This document shows positions 31,411-39,225 of a stretch of 43,606 bases of DNA, in pieces; the stretch's first letter is position 1, and each line of letters opens with the position of its first letter. This DNA comes from CAYTZH01 sp964442285 (GTDB lineage: Bacteria > Myxococcota_A > UBA9160 > JAFDET01), in contig CAYTZH010000042.1 in assembly GCA_964442285.1 (NCBI GenBank), positions 1 to 43,606 of the forward strand. Direction: 5' to 3'. Both the position numbers and the translations under genes were made by a program. A model generated the notes under the pieces. It saw only the letters and a list, made by a program, of their open reading frames with translations. It did no database searches and was not told the DNA's origin.

Positions 31411-33810
31411 GTGACGACTTCACCCCCGCCGTTCGAGATTCCCGACGAGCTGCCGGTCGTTCCGCTCCGCGAGCTGGTCGTCTTTCCCTACATGGTGCTG
31501 CCGATCTTCGTCGCCCGCGAGCGCTCGATCGCCGCGGTGGAGGACGCCCTGGCCGGCGATCGTCTGCTGCTGCTGGTCGCGCAGCGCGACGCCCACGTGG
31601 AGGACCCCCGGTCCGAGGAGCTCCACGCCGTCGGCACCGTCGCGATGGTGATGCGCATCATGCGGCTGCCCGACGGCCGGGTGAAGACCCTGGTCCAGGG
31701 GCTCGCCAAGGCGCGGGCCGATCGCTTCTCCGACCACCCGCAGTCGCTCTGGGCCCGGGTGGAGGCGCTTCCGCCCGACGCCACCCAGGACTGGAACATC
31801 GAGACCGAGGCGCTGATGCGCACCGTGCGCTCGCGGGTGGAGGAGCTGCTCCCGCTCAAGAACCTGCCGCCGGAAGTCCTCACGGTGACGGCCAACGTCG
31901 ACGAGCCGGGGCGGCTGGCGGACCTGATCGCCTCCCACCTGCGGCTGCGCCTGGAGGAGTCCCAGGAGATCCTCGAGTCCGCCGATCCGTTGGCGCGCCT
32001 GCGTCGGGTCGACCGCTGCCTGCGCCGGGAGCTCGAGGTCTCGAGCATGCAGGCGGAGATCCAGTCGATGGCCAAGGAGGAGATGTCGCGCAGCCAGCGC
32101 GAGCACTTCCTCCGGGAGCAGCTCCGCGCCATCCAGCTCGAGCTCGGCGAGACCGATGGGCGCATGGAGGAGATCGACGAGTACCGCTTCAAGATCGAGG
32201 ACGCCTGCATGCCGAGCGAGGCGCTCGCCGAGGCGAACCGCCAGCTCCGACGCCTGGAGCGCATGCACCCGGACAGCGCCGAGGCCCAGGTGGTGCGCAT
32301 CTACCTGGACTGGCTGGTGGACCTGCCCTGGTCGAAGGCGTCGCCGGACCGCATCGACCTGCAGGACGCCCGGGGGCTGCTCGACCGCGACCACGCCCAT
32401 CTGGACCGGGTGAAGGACCGCATCCTCGAGCTGCTGGCGGTGCACAAGCTGCGCCCCGACTCCCGCGGTCCCATCCTCTGCTTCGTGGGTCCGCCCGGGG
32501 TCGGCAAGACCTCCCTCGGGCGCTCGATCGCCCGCGCCATGGGCCGGGAATTCACGCGCATCTCCCTCGGCGGCGTCCGCGACGAGGCCGAGATCCGCGG
32601 CCACCGACGCACCTACGTCGGCGCGCTGCCGGGGCGGATCCTGCAGGGCCTGAAGCAGGCCGGCACGAACAACCCGGTCTTCATGCTCGACGAGGTGGAC
32701 AAGCTCGGGGCGGACTTCCGCGGCGACCCGTCGTCGGCGCTGCTCGAGGTGCTCGATCCGGAGCAGAACAGCCGCTTCAGCGACCACTATCTGAACGTCG
32801 CCTTCGACCTGTCGAAGGTGCTCTTCATCGCCACCGCCAACCTCCTCGACCCGATCCCCGGTCCGCTGCGCGACCGGCTCGAGGTGATCCCGCTCTCGGG
32901 CTACACGCCGGAGGAGAAGGTCGACATCGCGCGCCGCCACCTGCTGCCCCGGCAGATGGAGGACCACGGACTGTCGGCCGATCGCATCCGCTGGTCGGCG
33001 CCGGCGCTGCGTCACATCATCGGCGACTACACCCGCGAGGCCGGCGTCCGGAACCTGGATCGCCAGCTCGCGACCGTCTGTCGCAAGGTGGCCCGGCGGA
33101 CGGCCGAGGGGGACGACTCGTCGGTGGCGCTCTCGCGCACGAACCTGTCCCGCTACCTGGGCCCGCCGCCGGTCCGCAGCGACGCGCCCGACGAGTCGGC
33201 CGCCCAGGTGGGCGTGGCCCGGGGCCTGGCCTGGACCGAGGCGGGCGGCGAGATCCTGTGCGTGGAGGCGACCCTCGCCCGGGGGCGCGGCCTGGTGATG
33301 ACGGGCCAGCTCGGCGACGTGATGCGCGAGTCCGGGCACGCGGCGCTCTCGTTCGCGCGCTGGCGCGCGGCCGCCCTGGGCATCGACGAGGCCATGCTGC
33401 TCCGCCACGAGATCCACCTGCACGTGCCCGCCGGCGCCATCCCCAAGGACGGTCCCTCGGCCGGCATCGCCATCGGCACGGCCATCGTCTCCCTGGCCAG
33501 CGACGTCCCCGTGCGGGCGGACGTGGCCATGACCGGCGAGATCACCCTGCGCGGTCGCGTCCTGCCCGTGGGCGGCGTCCGGGAGAAGGCGCTGGCCGCG
33601 CTGCGCTCCGGGATCCGGCGCGTGATCCTGCCGTCGCGCAACCTGCAGGACCTGGACGAGATCCCCGCCGAGCTCAAGCGCAAGGTGGAGTTCATCGGCG
33701 TGGACTCGATGGACGAGGTGCTCGAGGTGGCCCTCGAGGGGCCGCCGCGTCCCCGTCCCCGCGCGGCGTGGAGCTCGCGCCGCGCGCCCAAGGCCTCCGC
33801 CACGCGCTGA
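31411..33810 (+). CDS. lon: ATP-dependent protease Lon (LonA)
   Basis: The 799-residue protein has the N-terminal LON domain (VVPLRELVVFPYMVLPIFVA) and a coiled region with MAKEEMSRSQREHFLREQLR. The AAA+ module has Walker A GPPGVGKTSLG (about 360) and VFMLDEVDKLG for Walker B. The protease domain carries S683 in PKDGPSAGIAIGTA and K726 in GGVREKALAAL, separated by 43 residues as in E. coli Lon. It degrades misfolded and regulatory proteins in the cytoplasm. GTG 31411 begins where the domain does. A TCAAG (31376-31380) lies upstream, but no convincing promoter is seen. Confidence 0.97.
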   Translation: MTTSPPPFEIPDELPVVPLRELVVFPYMVLPIFVARERSIAAVEDALAGDRLLLLVAQRDAHVEDPRSEELHAVGTVAMVMRIMRLPDGRVKTLVQGLAKARADRFSDHPQSLWARVEALPPDATQDWNIETEALMRTVRSRVEELLPLKNLPPEVLTVTANVDEPGRLADLIASHLRLRLEESQEILESADPLARLRRVDRCLRRELEVSSMQAEIQSMAKEEMSRSQREHFLREQLRAIQLELGETDGRMEEIDEYRFKIEDACMPSEALAEANRQLRRLERMHPDSAEAQVVRIYLDWLVDLPWSKASPDRIDLQDARGLLDRDHAHLDRVKDRILELLAVHKLRPDSRGPILCFVGPPGVGKTSLGRSIARAMGREFTRISLGGVRDEAEIRGHRRTYVGALPGRILQGLKQAGTNNPVFMLDEVDKLGADFRGDPSSALLEVLDPEQNSRFSDHYLNVAFDLSKVLFIATANLLDPIPGPLRDRLEVIPLSGYTPEEKVDIARRHLLPRQMEDHGLSADRIRWSAPALRHIIGDYTREAGVRNLDRQLATVCRKVARRTAEGDDSSVALSRTNLSRYLGPPPVRSDAPDESAAQVGVARGLAWTEAGGEILCVEATLARGRGLVMTGQLGDVMRESGHAALSFARWRAAALGIDEAMLLRHEIHLHVPAGAIPKDGPSAGIAIGTAIVSLASDVPVRADVAMTGEITLRGRVLPVGGVREKALAALRSGIRRVILPSRNLQDLDEIPAELKRKVEFIGVDSMDEVLEVALEGPPRPRPRAAWSSRRAPKASATR

Positions 33811-33822
33811 GCGCGGGTGCAC

Positions 33823-33828
33823 TACGCT
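33823..33828 (+). promoter_or_regulatory. -10 box for leaderless thiL
   Basis: TACGCT ends 7 nt before GTG 33836, in the short gap after lon, so thiL may have its own transcript. Confidence 0.45.
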
Positions 33829-33835
33829 CGCGGGC

Positions 33836-34786
33836 GTGCAGCTGTCGGACCTGGGTGAGTTCGGGCTGATCGAGCGGATCGAGCGGCTCTCGCGGCGGGG
33901 CGTGAACACCCGCGCCTGGCCCCTCGGCATCGGCGACGACGCGGCGCTGCTGCGGCCGCCGGCGGGCCGCGACCTGGCCGTGTCCACGGATGCCTTCGTG
34001 GAGGGGCGCCACTTCTGCTGGCCCGAGGACGTCCCCCGGGCGATCGGCCGCCGCGCCGTGGTGGCGAGCCTCTCGGACCTGGCGGCGATGGGCGCGCGCC
34101 CGCTCGGCTGCCTCCTCTCCCTGGCGGCCCCCCCGAGCCTGGAGGTCGGCCTCCTGGACGGTGTGCTGCGGGGCCTCGCGGCCGAGGCCCGCGCCCACGC
34201 CTGCCCGCTGGTGGGCGGGAACGTGAGCGCAGCCGGGGAGACCTCTCTCACCCTCACCGTCCTCGGCCACGTCGCCCGGGGCCGCGCCCTCACCCGCCGG
34301 GGCCTGCGGCCCGGCGACCGCCTCTTCGTCACCGGGGTCCTCGGCGCCGCCCGCCTGGCCCGGGAGCGCGCCCGCCGCAGCGGCGGGCGGGTGCGGCACA
34401 CCGGGGCACCGCGCCTGGCGGCCGGGATCGCCCTGGCCAGCGTGACCTGGGTCGGAGCCTGCATCGACGTCTCCGACGGCCTCGACGCGGACCTGGACCA
34501 CCTGCTGGCGGCCGCGGAGGGGGGGCCCCTGGCCGCCGAGGTCGACGAGGCGGCCCTGCCCCGGCCGCGGGGCTTCGAGCGGGCCTGCGAACGCCTGGGG
34601 CTGGATCCCCGCAGGGCTCTGCGGGCCGGGGGCGAGGACTACGAGCTGCTCTTCAGCCTGCGGCCGGGGGCGCCGGGAGCGGCGGCCCTGGGGCGGCGCC
34701 TGCGGGTTGCGGTCCGCGAGATCGGTCGGGTGCGCTCCGGAGGGGCCCCCGAGCGGGCGCATGCCGGCGGCTGGCGACACTTCTGA
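33836..34786 (+). CDS. thiL: Thiamine-monophosphate kinase
   Basis: The product has 316 residues. GIGDDAALLRPPAGRDLAVS carries the GDDAA metal motif, STDAFVEGRHFCWPEDVPRA the S-T-D block, LSDLAAMGARPLG the next, and VGGNVSAAGETSLTLTVLG the ATP-site Gly-Gly-Asn. ACIDVSDGLDADLDHLL and GGEDYELLFSL complete the family signature. It phosphorylates thiamine monophosphate to the diphosphate cofactor in the cytoplasm. It is normal in length. Confidence 0.96.
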   Translation: MQLSDLGEFGLIERIERLSRRGVNTRAWPLGIGDDAALLRPPAGRDLAVSTDAFVEGRHFCWPEDVPRAIGRRAVVASLSDLAAMGARPLGCLLSLAAPPSLEVGLLDGVLRGLAAEARAHACPLVGGNVSAAGETSLTLTVLGHVARGRALTRRGLRPGDRLFVTGVLGAARLARERARRSGGRVRHTGAPRLAAGIALASVTWVGACIDVSDGLDADLDHLLAAAEGGPLAAEVDEAALPRPRGFERACERLGLDPRRALRAGGEDYELLFSLRPGAPGAAALGRRLRVAVREIGRVRSGGAPERAHAGGWRHF

Positions 34787-34823
34787 GGCCGCGCCCGATG
34801 GGGGTTTCCGGGGCTCCGGCGCG

Positions 34824-34851
34824 TCAAGAATGGGGCCCCGGGGGCCGATAA
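34824..34851 (+). promoter_or_regulatory. Sigma-28 (FliA)-like promoter for chemotaxis operon
   Basis: GCCGATAA (34844-34851) is an exact match to the sigma-28 -10 consensus. TCAAG (34824-34828) lies 15 nt upstream, close to the TCAAG/TAAAG -35 used by several bacteria. The start codon of mcp is only 7 nt after the -10, so this transcript may be leaderless as well. Confidence 0.6.
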
Positions 34852-34858
34852 CGGCCGG

Positions 34859-36145
34859 GTGCGCCTCTCGCTGACGTACAAGTTCGTCGTGGGTTCGCTG
34901 GTGCTCGCCGGTGCGGTGATCGCCTTCCCCGGGCTCATGCGAAGCGCCGGCCTGGAGGTCAGCACGGTCGGTCTCTCCTTCGTGGCCCTGGGCGTCGGCG
35001 GGGTCTTCGGCTTCTTCCTCTCCCAGTACCTGACCAGCAACTTCCAGACCCTCCAGCGCGCCACCGAGAGGATCAGCCGGGGCGACCTCTCGGCCCAGGT
35101 GGCGCTCTCCGAGAGCCGCTTTCCCGACGAGACCCACGACCTGGCCCGCAGCGTCGGCGCCATGGCCGCCAGCCTGCGCGAGCTGGTCGGCCACGTGCAG
35201 CGCACCGCCGACCACGCCTCGGCCTCGGCCCAGGACCTGGCCCGATCGGCCCAGGAGCTGGCCGGGAGCAACGAGGGCATCTCCTCGACGGTCGCCGCCG
35301 TGGCGCGCAGCGTCAGCCACGAGCAGGAGCTGCTCCAGAAGGCCAGCCAGCTCATCCACGACATCGCCCAGTCGATCGAGGTGAACTCGGGGCGGGCGCG
35401 CGAGGCCTTCGGCTTCGCGGCGGAGGCCAACCAGAAGGCCAACACCGGTGTCAACATCACCCAGCTCGCCCTGGAGAAGATGCGCCTGGTCTTCGAGCGG
35501 GTGGAGCAGGCGAGCGGACAGGTCTTCCACCTGGAGGAGAAGACCGGACAGGTCCACCAGATCATCGAGATCATCACCAGCGTCGCCCAGCGCACGAACC
35601 TGCTCTCCCTCAACGCCTCCATCGAGGCGGCGCGGGCGGGCGAGGCCGGTCGCGGCTTCGCGGTGGTGGCCGACGAGATCCGCAAGCTCGCCGAGAGCGC
35701 CAGCCGCAGCGCCGAGGACATCTCGAAGCTCATCCACGAGATCCAGGCGGACACCCAGGCCGTCGCCGAGGAGATGCGCGACTCGGGCCGGGTGATCAAC
35801 GAGGGGCGCGACGACGTCAACACGATCGCGTCGTCCCTGGACCAGATCCGGGGCGCGGTCTCCGAGGCCTCGGGGCGCGCCGAGGAGATCTTCCACCAGG
35901 CCGACAAGCAGACCCGCGACGCCGAGCGCATGGTCTCCGCGATGGACGACGTGGCCGGCGTCGCCGCGGGCAATGCCAAGGCCATGGACGAGGTGAGCAA
36001 CACCACCCGGGATCAGCTCGAGGCGATGGGCGAGCTGGTGTCGTCGACCCAGAACCTGACCACGCTGGCGGACGACCTGCGCGGCGTGCTGCGGCGCTTC
36101 CGCACCGACGGGACGACCGAGGCGGCGCGGGAGGGGGAGTCGTGA
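34859..36145 (+). CDS. Methyl-accepting chemotaxis protein without periplasmic sensor domain
   Basis: The 428-residue product has two close helices (about 9-26 and 36-55), with only about 10 residues outside the membrane. A HAMP-like segment (LTSNFQTLQRATERISRGDL) and the long signalling coiled coil follow. The hairpin tip is EIITSVAQRTNLLSLNASIE and AARAGEAGRGFAVVADEIRK, nearly invariant in chemoreceptors. Without a sensor domain it may sense a cytoplasmic, membrane or energy signal, or work through a partner. Its stop overlaps the cheW start (GTGA). Confidence 0.95.
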   Translation: MRLSLTYKFVVGSLVLAGAVIAFPGLMRSAGLEVSTVGLSFVALGVGGVFGFFLSQYLTSNFQTLQRATERISRGDLSAQVALSESRFPDETHDLARSVGAMAASLRELVGHVQRTADHASASAQDLARSAQELAGSNEGISSTVAAVARSVSHEQELLQKASQLIHDIAQSIEVNSGRAREAFGFAAEANQKANTGVNITQLALEKMRLVFERVEQASGQVFHLEEKTGQVHQIIEIITSVAQRTNLLSLNASIEAARAGEAGRGFAVVADEIRKLAESASRSAEDISKLIHEIQADTQAVAEEMRDSGRVINEGRDDVNTIASSLDQIRGAVSEASGRAEEIFHQADKQTRDAERMVSAMDDVAGVAAGNAKAMDEVSNTTRDQLEAMGELVSSTQNLTTLADDLRGVLRRFRTDGTTEAAREGES

Positions 36146-36630
36146 GCGCCACGCCCTCCAGCGAGCGCTGGCTCACCTTCGAGGTCGCGGGCAGCGCCTA
36201 CGCCCTGCCGATCGCCGACGTCCTCGAGGTGGCCGACGTGGCGCCCGTGGCGGCGGTCCCGACGCTGCCCCGCCGCGTGGGCGGCGTGATGCACTACCAC
36301 GGCGACGCGCTGGTGATCCTGGGCCGCGACGCGCTCTTCGACGTCGGCGACGAGGAGCTGGCGGCGCCCCAGCACGTGGTCGTCGTCGCCGGGGACGCCG
36401 AGGAGACCGCGCGCCTGGGGCTGCCGGTGGATCGCGTGCTCGGCATGGCGGCCGGCGAACGCCCCGTGGGTCGCCAGCCCGGAGTGGTGATGGCGCGGCG
36501 ACCGATCGAGGGTCGCATCGTGGGCCTGGTCGATACGGAACGCTTGGTGGAGCGGGCCGGCGAGGTGATCTCTCGCGCGGGCCGGTCATGGGAGTTCAAC
36601 GGGGATCCCGAGTACGGGGGAGAGTCATGA
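36142..36630 (+). CDS. cheW: Chemotaxis coupling protein CheW
   Basis: The protein has 162 residues. RWLTFEVAGSAYALPIADVL and EVADVAPVAAVPTLPRRVGG form the first SH3-like subdomain. MHYHGDALVILGRDALFDV and LGLPVDRVLGM form the second. It bridges receptor and CheA. Compared with CheW of about 150-165 residues, the C-terminus is normal. It is translated by GTGA overlap with mcp, and its stop overlaps cheY in ATGA. Confidence 0.93.
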   Translation: MSATPSSERWLTFEVAGSAYALPIADVLEVADVAPVAAVPTLPRRVGGVMHYHGDALVILGRDALFDVGDEELAAPQHVVVVAGDAEETARLGLPVDRVLGMAAGERPVGRQPGVVMARRPIEGRIVGLVDTERLVERAGEVISRAGRSWEFNGDPEYGGES

Positions 36631-36998
36631 AGATCCGAACGCTGGTTGCAGACGACGCGTCGTTCATGCGCGAGATGATCCGCGAGATCATCGAGCCGGA
36701 GGGCTTCGAGCTCGCCGCCGAGGCCGGCGACGGCGTGGAGGCGGTGGAGGCCTTCAAGGAGTGCCAGCCCGACCTGGTCACGATGGACATCGTGATGCCC
36801 AAGAAGTCCGGCATCGAGGCGGTCAAGTCGATCGTCGAGATCGATCCGGGCGCGCGCATCGTGATGTGCAGCGCGCTGGGCCAGGAGGCGCTGGTGATGG
36901 AGGCCCTGAAGGCGGGGGCGAAGGACTTCATCGTGAAGCCCTTCAAGCCCGACGCGGTCATCGCCACCTTGCGCAAGGTCGCCGACAAGGGCGACTGA
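36627..36998 (+). CDS. cheY: Response regulator CheY
   Basis: The product has 123 residues, a lone receiver domain. The acidic pair is D9-D10, the phosphorylated residue D54 (LVTMDIVMPKKSGIEAV), the switch Ser lies in IVMCSALGQEALV and the Lys in KDFIVKPFKPDAVIATLRK. With no output domain it fits a CheY that binds the flagellar motor. ATG 36627 overlaps the cheW stop; AGTACGGGGGAGAG provides a ribosome-binding site. It is in the order receptor, CheW, CheY, CheA, so it is probably the CheA target. Confidence 0.94.
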   Translation: MKIRTLVADDASFMREMIREIIEPEGFELAAEAGDGVEAVEAFKECQPDLVTMDIVMPKKSGIEAVKSIVEIDPGARIVMCSALGQEALVMEALKAGAKDFIVKPFKPDAVIATLRKVADKGD

Positions 36999-37009
36999 GG
37001 ACCCGGCGC

Positions 37010-37432
37010 GTGGACCTTGCGAAGTACAGGCGCCTCTTCCTGGAAGAGGCCACGGACCACCTGGCCGAAATGAGCCGAGCGCTCCTGGTCCTGGAGAAGG
37101 ACGCGGGGGCGGGGGAGGCCATCGAGACGGTGTTCCGCATGGCCCACTCCATCAAGAGCATGGCCGCGTCGCTCGACTATACGTCGATCGCCGAGCTCAG
37201 CCACCGCCTGGAGGACCGGATGGAGGTCGTGCGGACGGCCGGCCGCGTGGAGGAGCCCGGCGACCTGGGCCTGCTCTTCCGCGGCCTCGAAGGCCTGGAG
37301 CGCATGGTCGCCGTCGTGCGCGAGACGGGCGAGGCGCCCCCGTCCGAGCCCGGGCTCCTCGAAGCGCTCTCCGGAGGCGACGACACCCCAAAAAAAGCCC
37401 GCCGCCCGCTGCGGCCCCCGAGGTGGCAGTAG
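37010..37432 (+). CDS. cheA: CheA N-terminal histidine phosphotransfer (P1) domain, first part of split cheA
   Basis: From GTG 37010 the frame encodes 140 residues. The Hpt domain contains YRRLFLEEATDHLAEMSRAL and the phosphorylation site H46 in VFRMAHSIKSMAASLDYTSI. SHRLEDRMEVVRTAG follows. In this frame it ends with an odd Arg/Pro tail (ARRPLRPPRWQ) shortly after an A7 run. A -1 slip there would continue into an Ala/Pro-rich linker and the rest of CheA, for a full product of 542 residues. The gene is 11 nt after cheY. Whether the short product is real depends on the frameshift question. Confidence 0.85.
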   Translation: MDLAKYRRLFLEEATDHLAEMSRALLVLEKDAGAGEAIETVFRMAHSIKSMAASLDYTSIAELSHRLEDRMEVVRTAGRVEEPGDLGLLFRGLEGLERMVAVVRETGEAPPSEPGLLEALSGGDDTPKKARRPLRPPRWQ

Positions 37433-37450
37433 CGGGCCCGGGCGCTGCCG
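37390..37450 (+). promoter_or_regulatory. Candidate programmed -1 ribosomal frameshift signal in cheA
   Basis: A7 (37390-37396) reads A AAA AAA in the Hpt frame, a classical slippery heptamer. After 7 nt a perfect 7-bp stem forms between GCCCGCT (37404-37410) and AGCGGGC (37431-37437). Loop bases TGGCAG (37424-37429) can pair with CTGCCG (37445-37450), giving an H-type pseudoknot. Spacing and geometry fit known -1 signals. A sequencing error in the homopolymer is the main alternative. Confidence 0.5.
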
Positions 37451-38637
37451 AGAGCTCGCGCCCTCGCAGCGTCGCGCCCGCCCCGCCCCCGTCGGTGCGA
37501 GTCCGCACCGAGACGCTCGACCGCTTCCTGTCGGCGGTGGGCGAGGTGATCCTCAGCTCGAGCCAGCTGCGAACGGCAGCCCGCGGCGCGGGTCTGCCCG
37601 CGCGCGCCGACATCGCAACGGGCTTCGACCGCATGGAGCGGGTGGTGGGAGATCTGCAGCGCCGCGCCCTCGCGCTCCGCACGACGCCCCTGCTGCGGGT
37701 CGTGGAGAACCTGCCGCGGGTGGCCCGGGAGGTGGCGCAGCGCTGTGGCAAGCGGGTCGAGGTGGAGCTCGCTGGCGCCGAGCTCGAGCTGGACCGCTCG
37801 ATCCTGGATCGCCTGGCGGACCCGCTGGCCCACCTGATCCGCAACGCCGTGGACCACGGCATCGAGCCGCCCGAGGAGCGGACCGCCCAGGGCAAGCCCG
37901 AGGTGGGCGCCATCCGCGTGGAGGCGCGCCGGGAGAAGGACTCGATCCGGATCGCCGTCGCCGACGACGGTCGCGGCATCGACCTGGACGCCGTGCGCGA
38001 GAAGGCCGTGGGGGCGGGCCTGCTGCACCCGGACCTGGCCGAGGACCTCCCGCCCCGCGAGCTGGCGGAGCTGATCTTCCACCCGGGGCTCTCCACCGCG
38101 AAGACGGTCTCCGACGTCTCGGGTCGCGGTGTGGGCATGGACGCGGTGAAGGCGTGCATCGAGGCCCTCGCCGGCCGGGTCGAAGTGGCGACCGACCGCG
38201 GACGGGGCACCTGCACCTCCCTGGTGGTGCCGGTGACGGCGGCCGTGCAGCGCGTCCTCCTGGTCGAGGTGGGCGGCGAGTGGGTGGCGGTTCCCATCAG
38301 CAAGGTCGAGCGACTGATCGAGGTGCCGGCGGATTCCATCGAGGAGTCGGGCAACGAGGCCTTCGTACTGCTCGACGACGAACCCCTGCTGGTGCTCGAT
38401 CTGGGCGCCGCCCTGGACTGGCGCGGTCGCGACGAGAGCCGGCCGGGCATCCCCCTGGTGATCGCCGAGGTGCGCGGCCAGCGGGTCGCCCTGCGCGCCG
38501 ATCGCATCGCCGGCCAGGAGGAGATCTACGTCAAGCCGCTGCCGGCGCTGCTCACGGGACTCCGCGCCCTGGCGGGTCTGACCGTGCTCGGCGACGGGCG
38601 ACCCGTCTTCCTGATCGACCTGGGGCAGCTGGCATGA
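37423..38637 (+). CDS. cheA: CheA kinase core (P3 dimer, P4 ATPase, P5 CheW-like), second part of split cheA
   Basis: Open from the -1 frame at the A7 run, with a possible GTG at 37423 (404 residues). P3 is VRVRTETLDRFLSAVGEVIL and on. P4 has the N box HLIRNAVDHGIEPPEERTAQ, G1 VADDGRGIDLD, the F box FHPGLSTAKTVSDVSG and G2 RGVGMDAV. P5 (QRVLLVEVGGEWVAVPISKV and on) binds CheW. GTG 37423 has no real ribosome-binding site, so this part is more likely made by frameshifting or fused in the true genome. No P2 domain is evident. Its stop overlaps cheC in ATGA. Confidence 0.9.
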   Translation: MAVAGPGAAESSRPRSVAPAPPPSVRVRTETLDRFLSAVGEVILSSSQLRTAARGAGLPARADIATGFDRMERVVGDLQRRALALRTTPLLRVVENLPRVAREVAQRCGKRVEVELAGAELELDRSILDRLADPLAHLIRNAVDHGIEPPEERTAQGKPEVGAIRVEARREKDSIRIAVADDGRGIDLDAVREKAVGAGLLHPDLAEDLPPRELAELIFHPGLSTAKTVSDVSGRGVGMDAVKACIEALAGRVEVATDRGRGTCTSLVVPVTAAVQRVLLVEVGGEWVAVPISKVERLIEVPADSIEESGNEAFVLLDDEPLLVLDLGAALDWRGRDESRPGIPLVIAEVRGQRVALRADRIAGQEEIYVKPLPALLTGLRALAGLTVLGDGRPVFLIDLGQLA

Positions 38638-39212
38638 GCGAAGCCGCGCCGTCGTCGCGGGAGGTCGATCGGCTGCGGGAGCTCGCCAACATCGGGGCGG
38701 GCCACGCGGCCTCCGCCCTCGGTCGCCTGGTCCGTCGCACCGTCCTCATGGACGTTCCGGTGACCTACCACCTCGCGGGCTCGGGGGGGCGCTGCGCGGC
38801 GACCCTGGACGAGGAGGGCACGGCGATCCTCTTCGAGCTGCACGGCGGCGTGGGCGGCCTGGTGGCGGTGATCTTCTCCAAAGACGCCCTGGAGGAGATC
38901 CTCTCGGAGCTGATGGGCGCCTCCGCCTACCGTCCCGACGGCGAGGTGGAGTCGGCCCTCCGCGAGGTGGGGAACATCCTGGTGTCGCACCACGTCTCCG
39001 CCATCGCCGACACCCTCGGAACGGCGGTGGTGCCCTCGGTGCCGCTGCTCGCCGAGCGCGGCGGGGCGGCCGCCCTGCGCTCGGTGATGCAGTCGCGTCA
39101 GCACGACCCGCCGGGCCTGGCCTTCGAGACGGCGATGTACGACGCGCACAAGGAGGTGCGCGGCTACGTGATCCTGATCCCCGGTCCCGAGGCGCTCTCG
39201 GGCGACGTCTGA
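38634..39212 (+). CDS. cheC: CheY-P phosphatase CheC
   Basis: The 192-residue protein has both CheC active-site elements. LRELANIGAGHAASALGRLV has the E-x-x-N-I-G-x-G-x-A-A pattern, and VESALREVGNILVSHHVSAI has the second E-x-x-N-I. FELHGGVGGLVAVIFSKDAL lies between. It removes phosphate from CheY to end the signal. No cheD is seen next to it, nor cheB or cheR in this window. The start is in ATGA with the cheA stop. Confidence 0.92.
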   Translation: MSEAAPSSREVDRLRELANIGAGHAASALGRLVRRTVLMDVPVTYHLAGSGGRCAATLDEEGTAILFELHGGVGGLVAVIFSKDALEEILSELMGASAYRPDGEVESALREVGNILVSHHVSAIADTLGTAVVPSVPLLAERGGAAALRSVMQSRQHDPPGLAFETAMYDAHKEVRGYVILIPGPEALSGDV

Positions 39213-39218
39213 TACCGT
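39213..39218 (+). promoter_or_regulatory. -10 box for leaderless larB
   Basis: TACCGT starts immediately after the cheC stop and ends 7 nt before GTG 39226, so larBC could be transcribed apart from the chemotaxis operon. Confidence 0.45.
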
Positions 39219-39225
39219 CCTCGCC

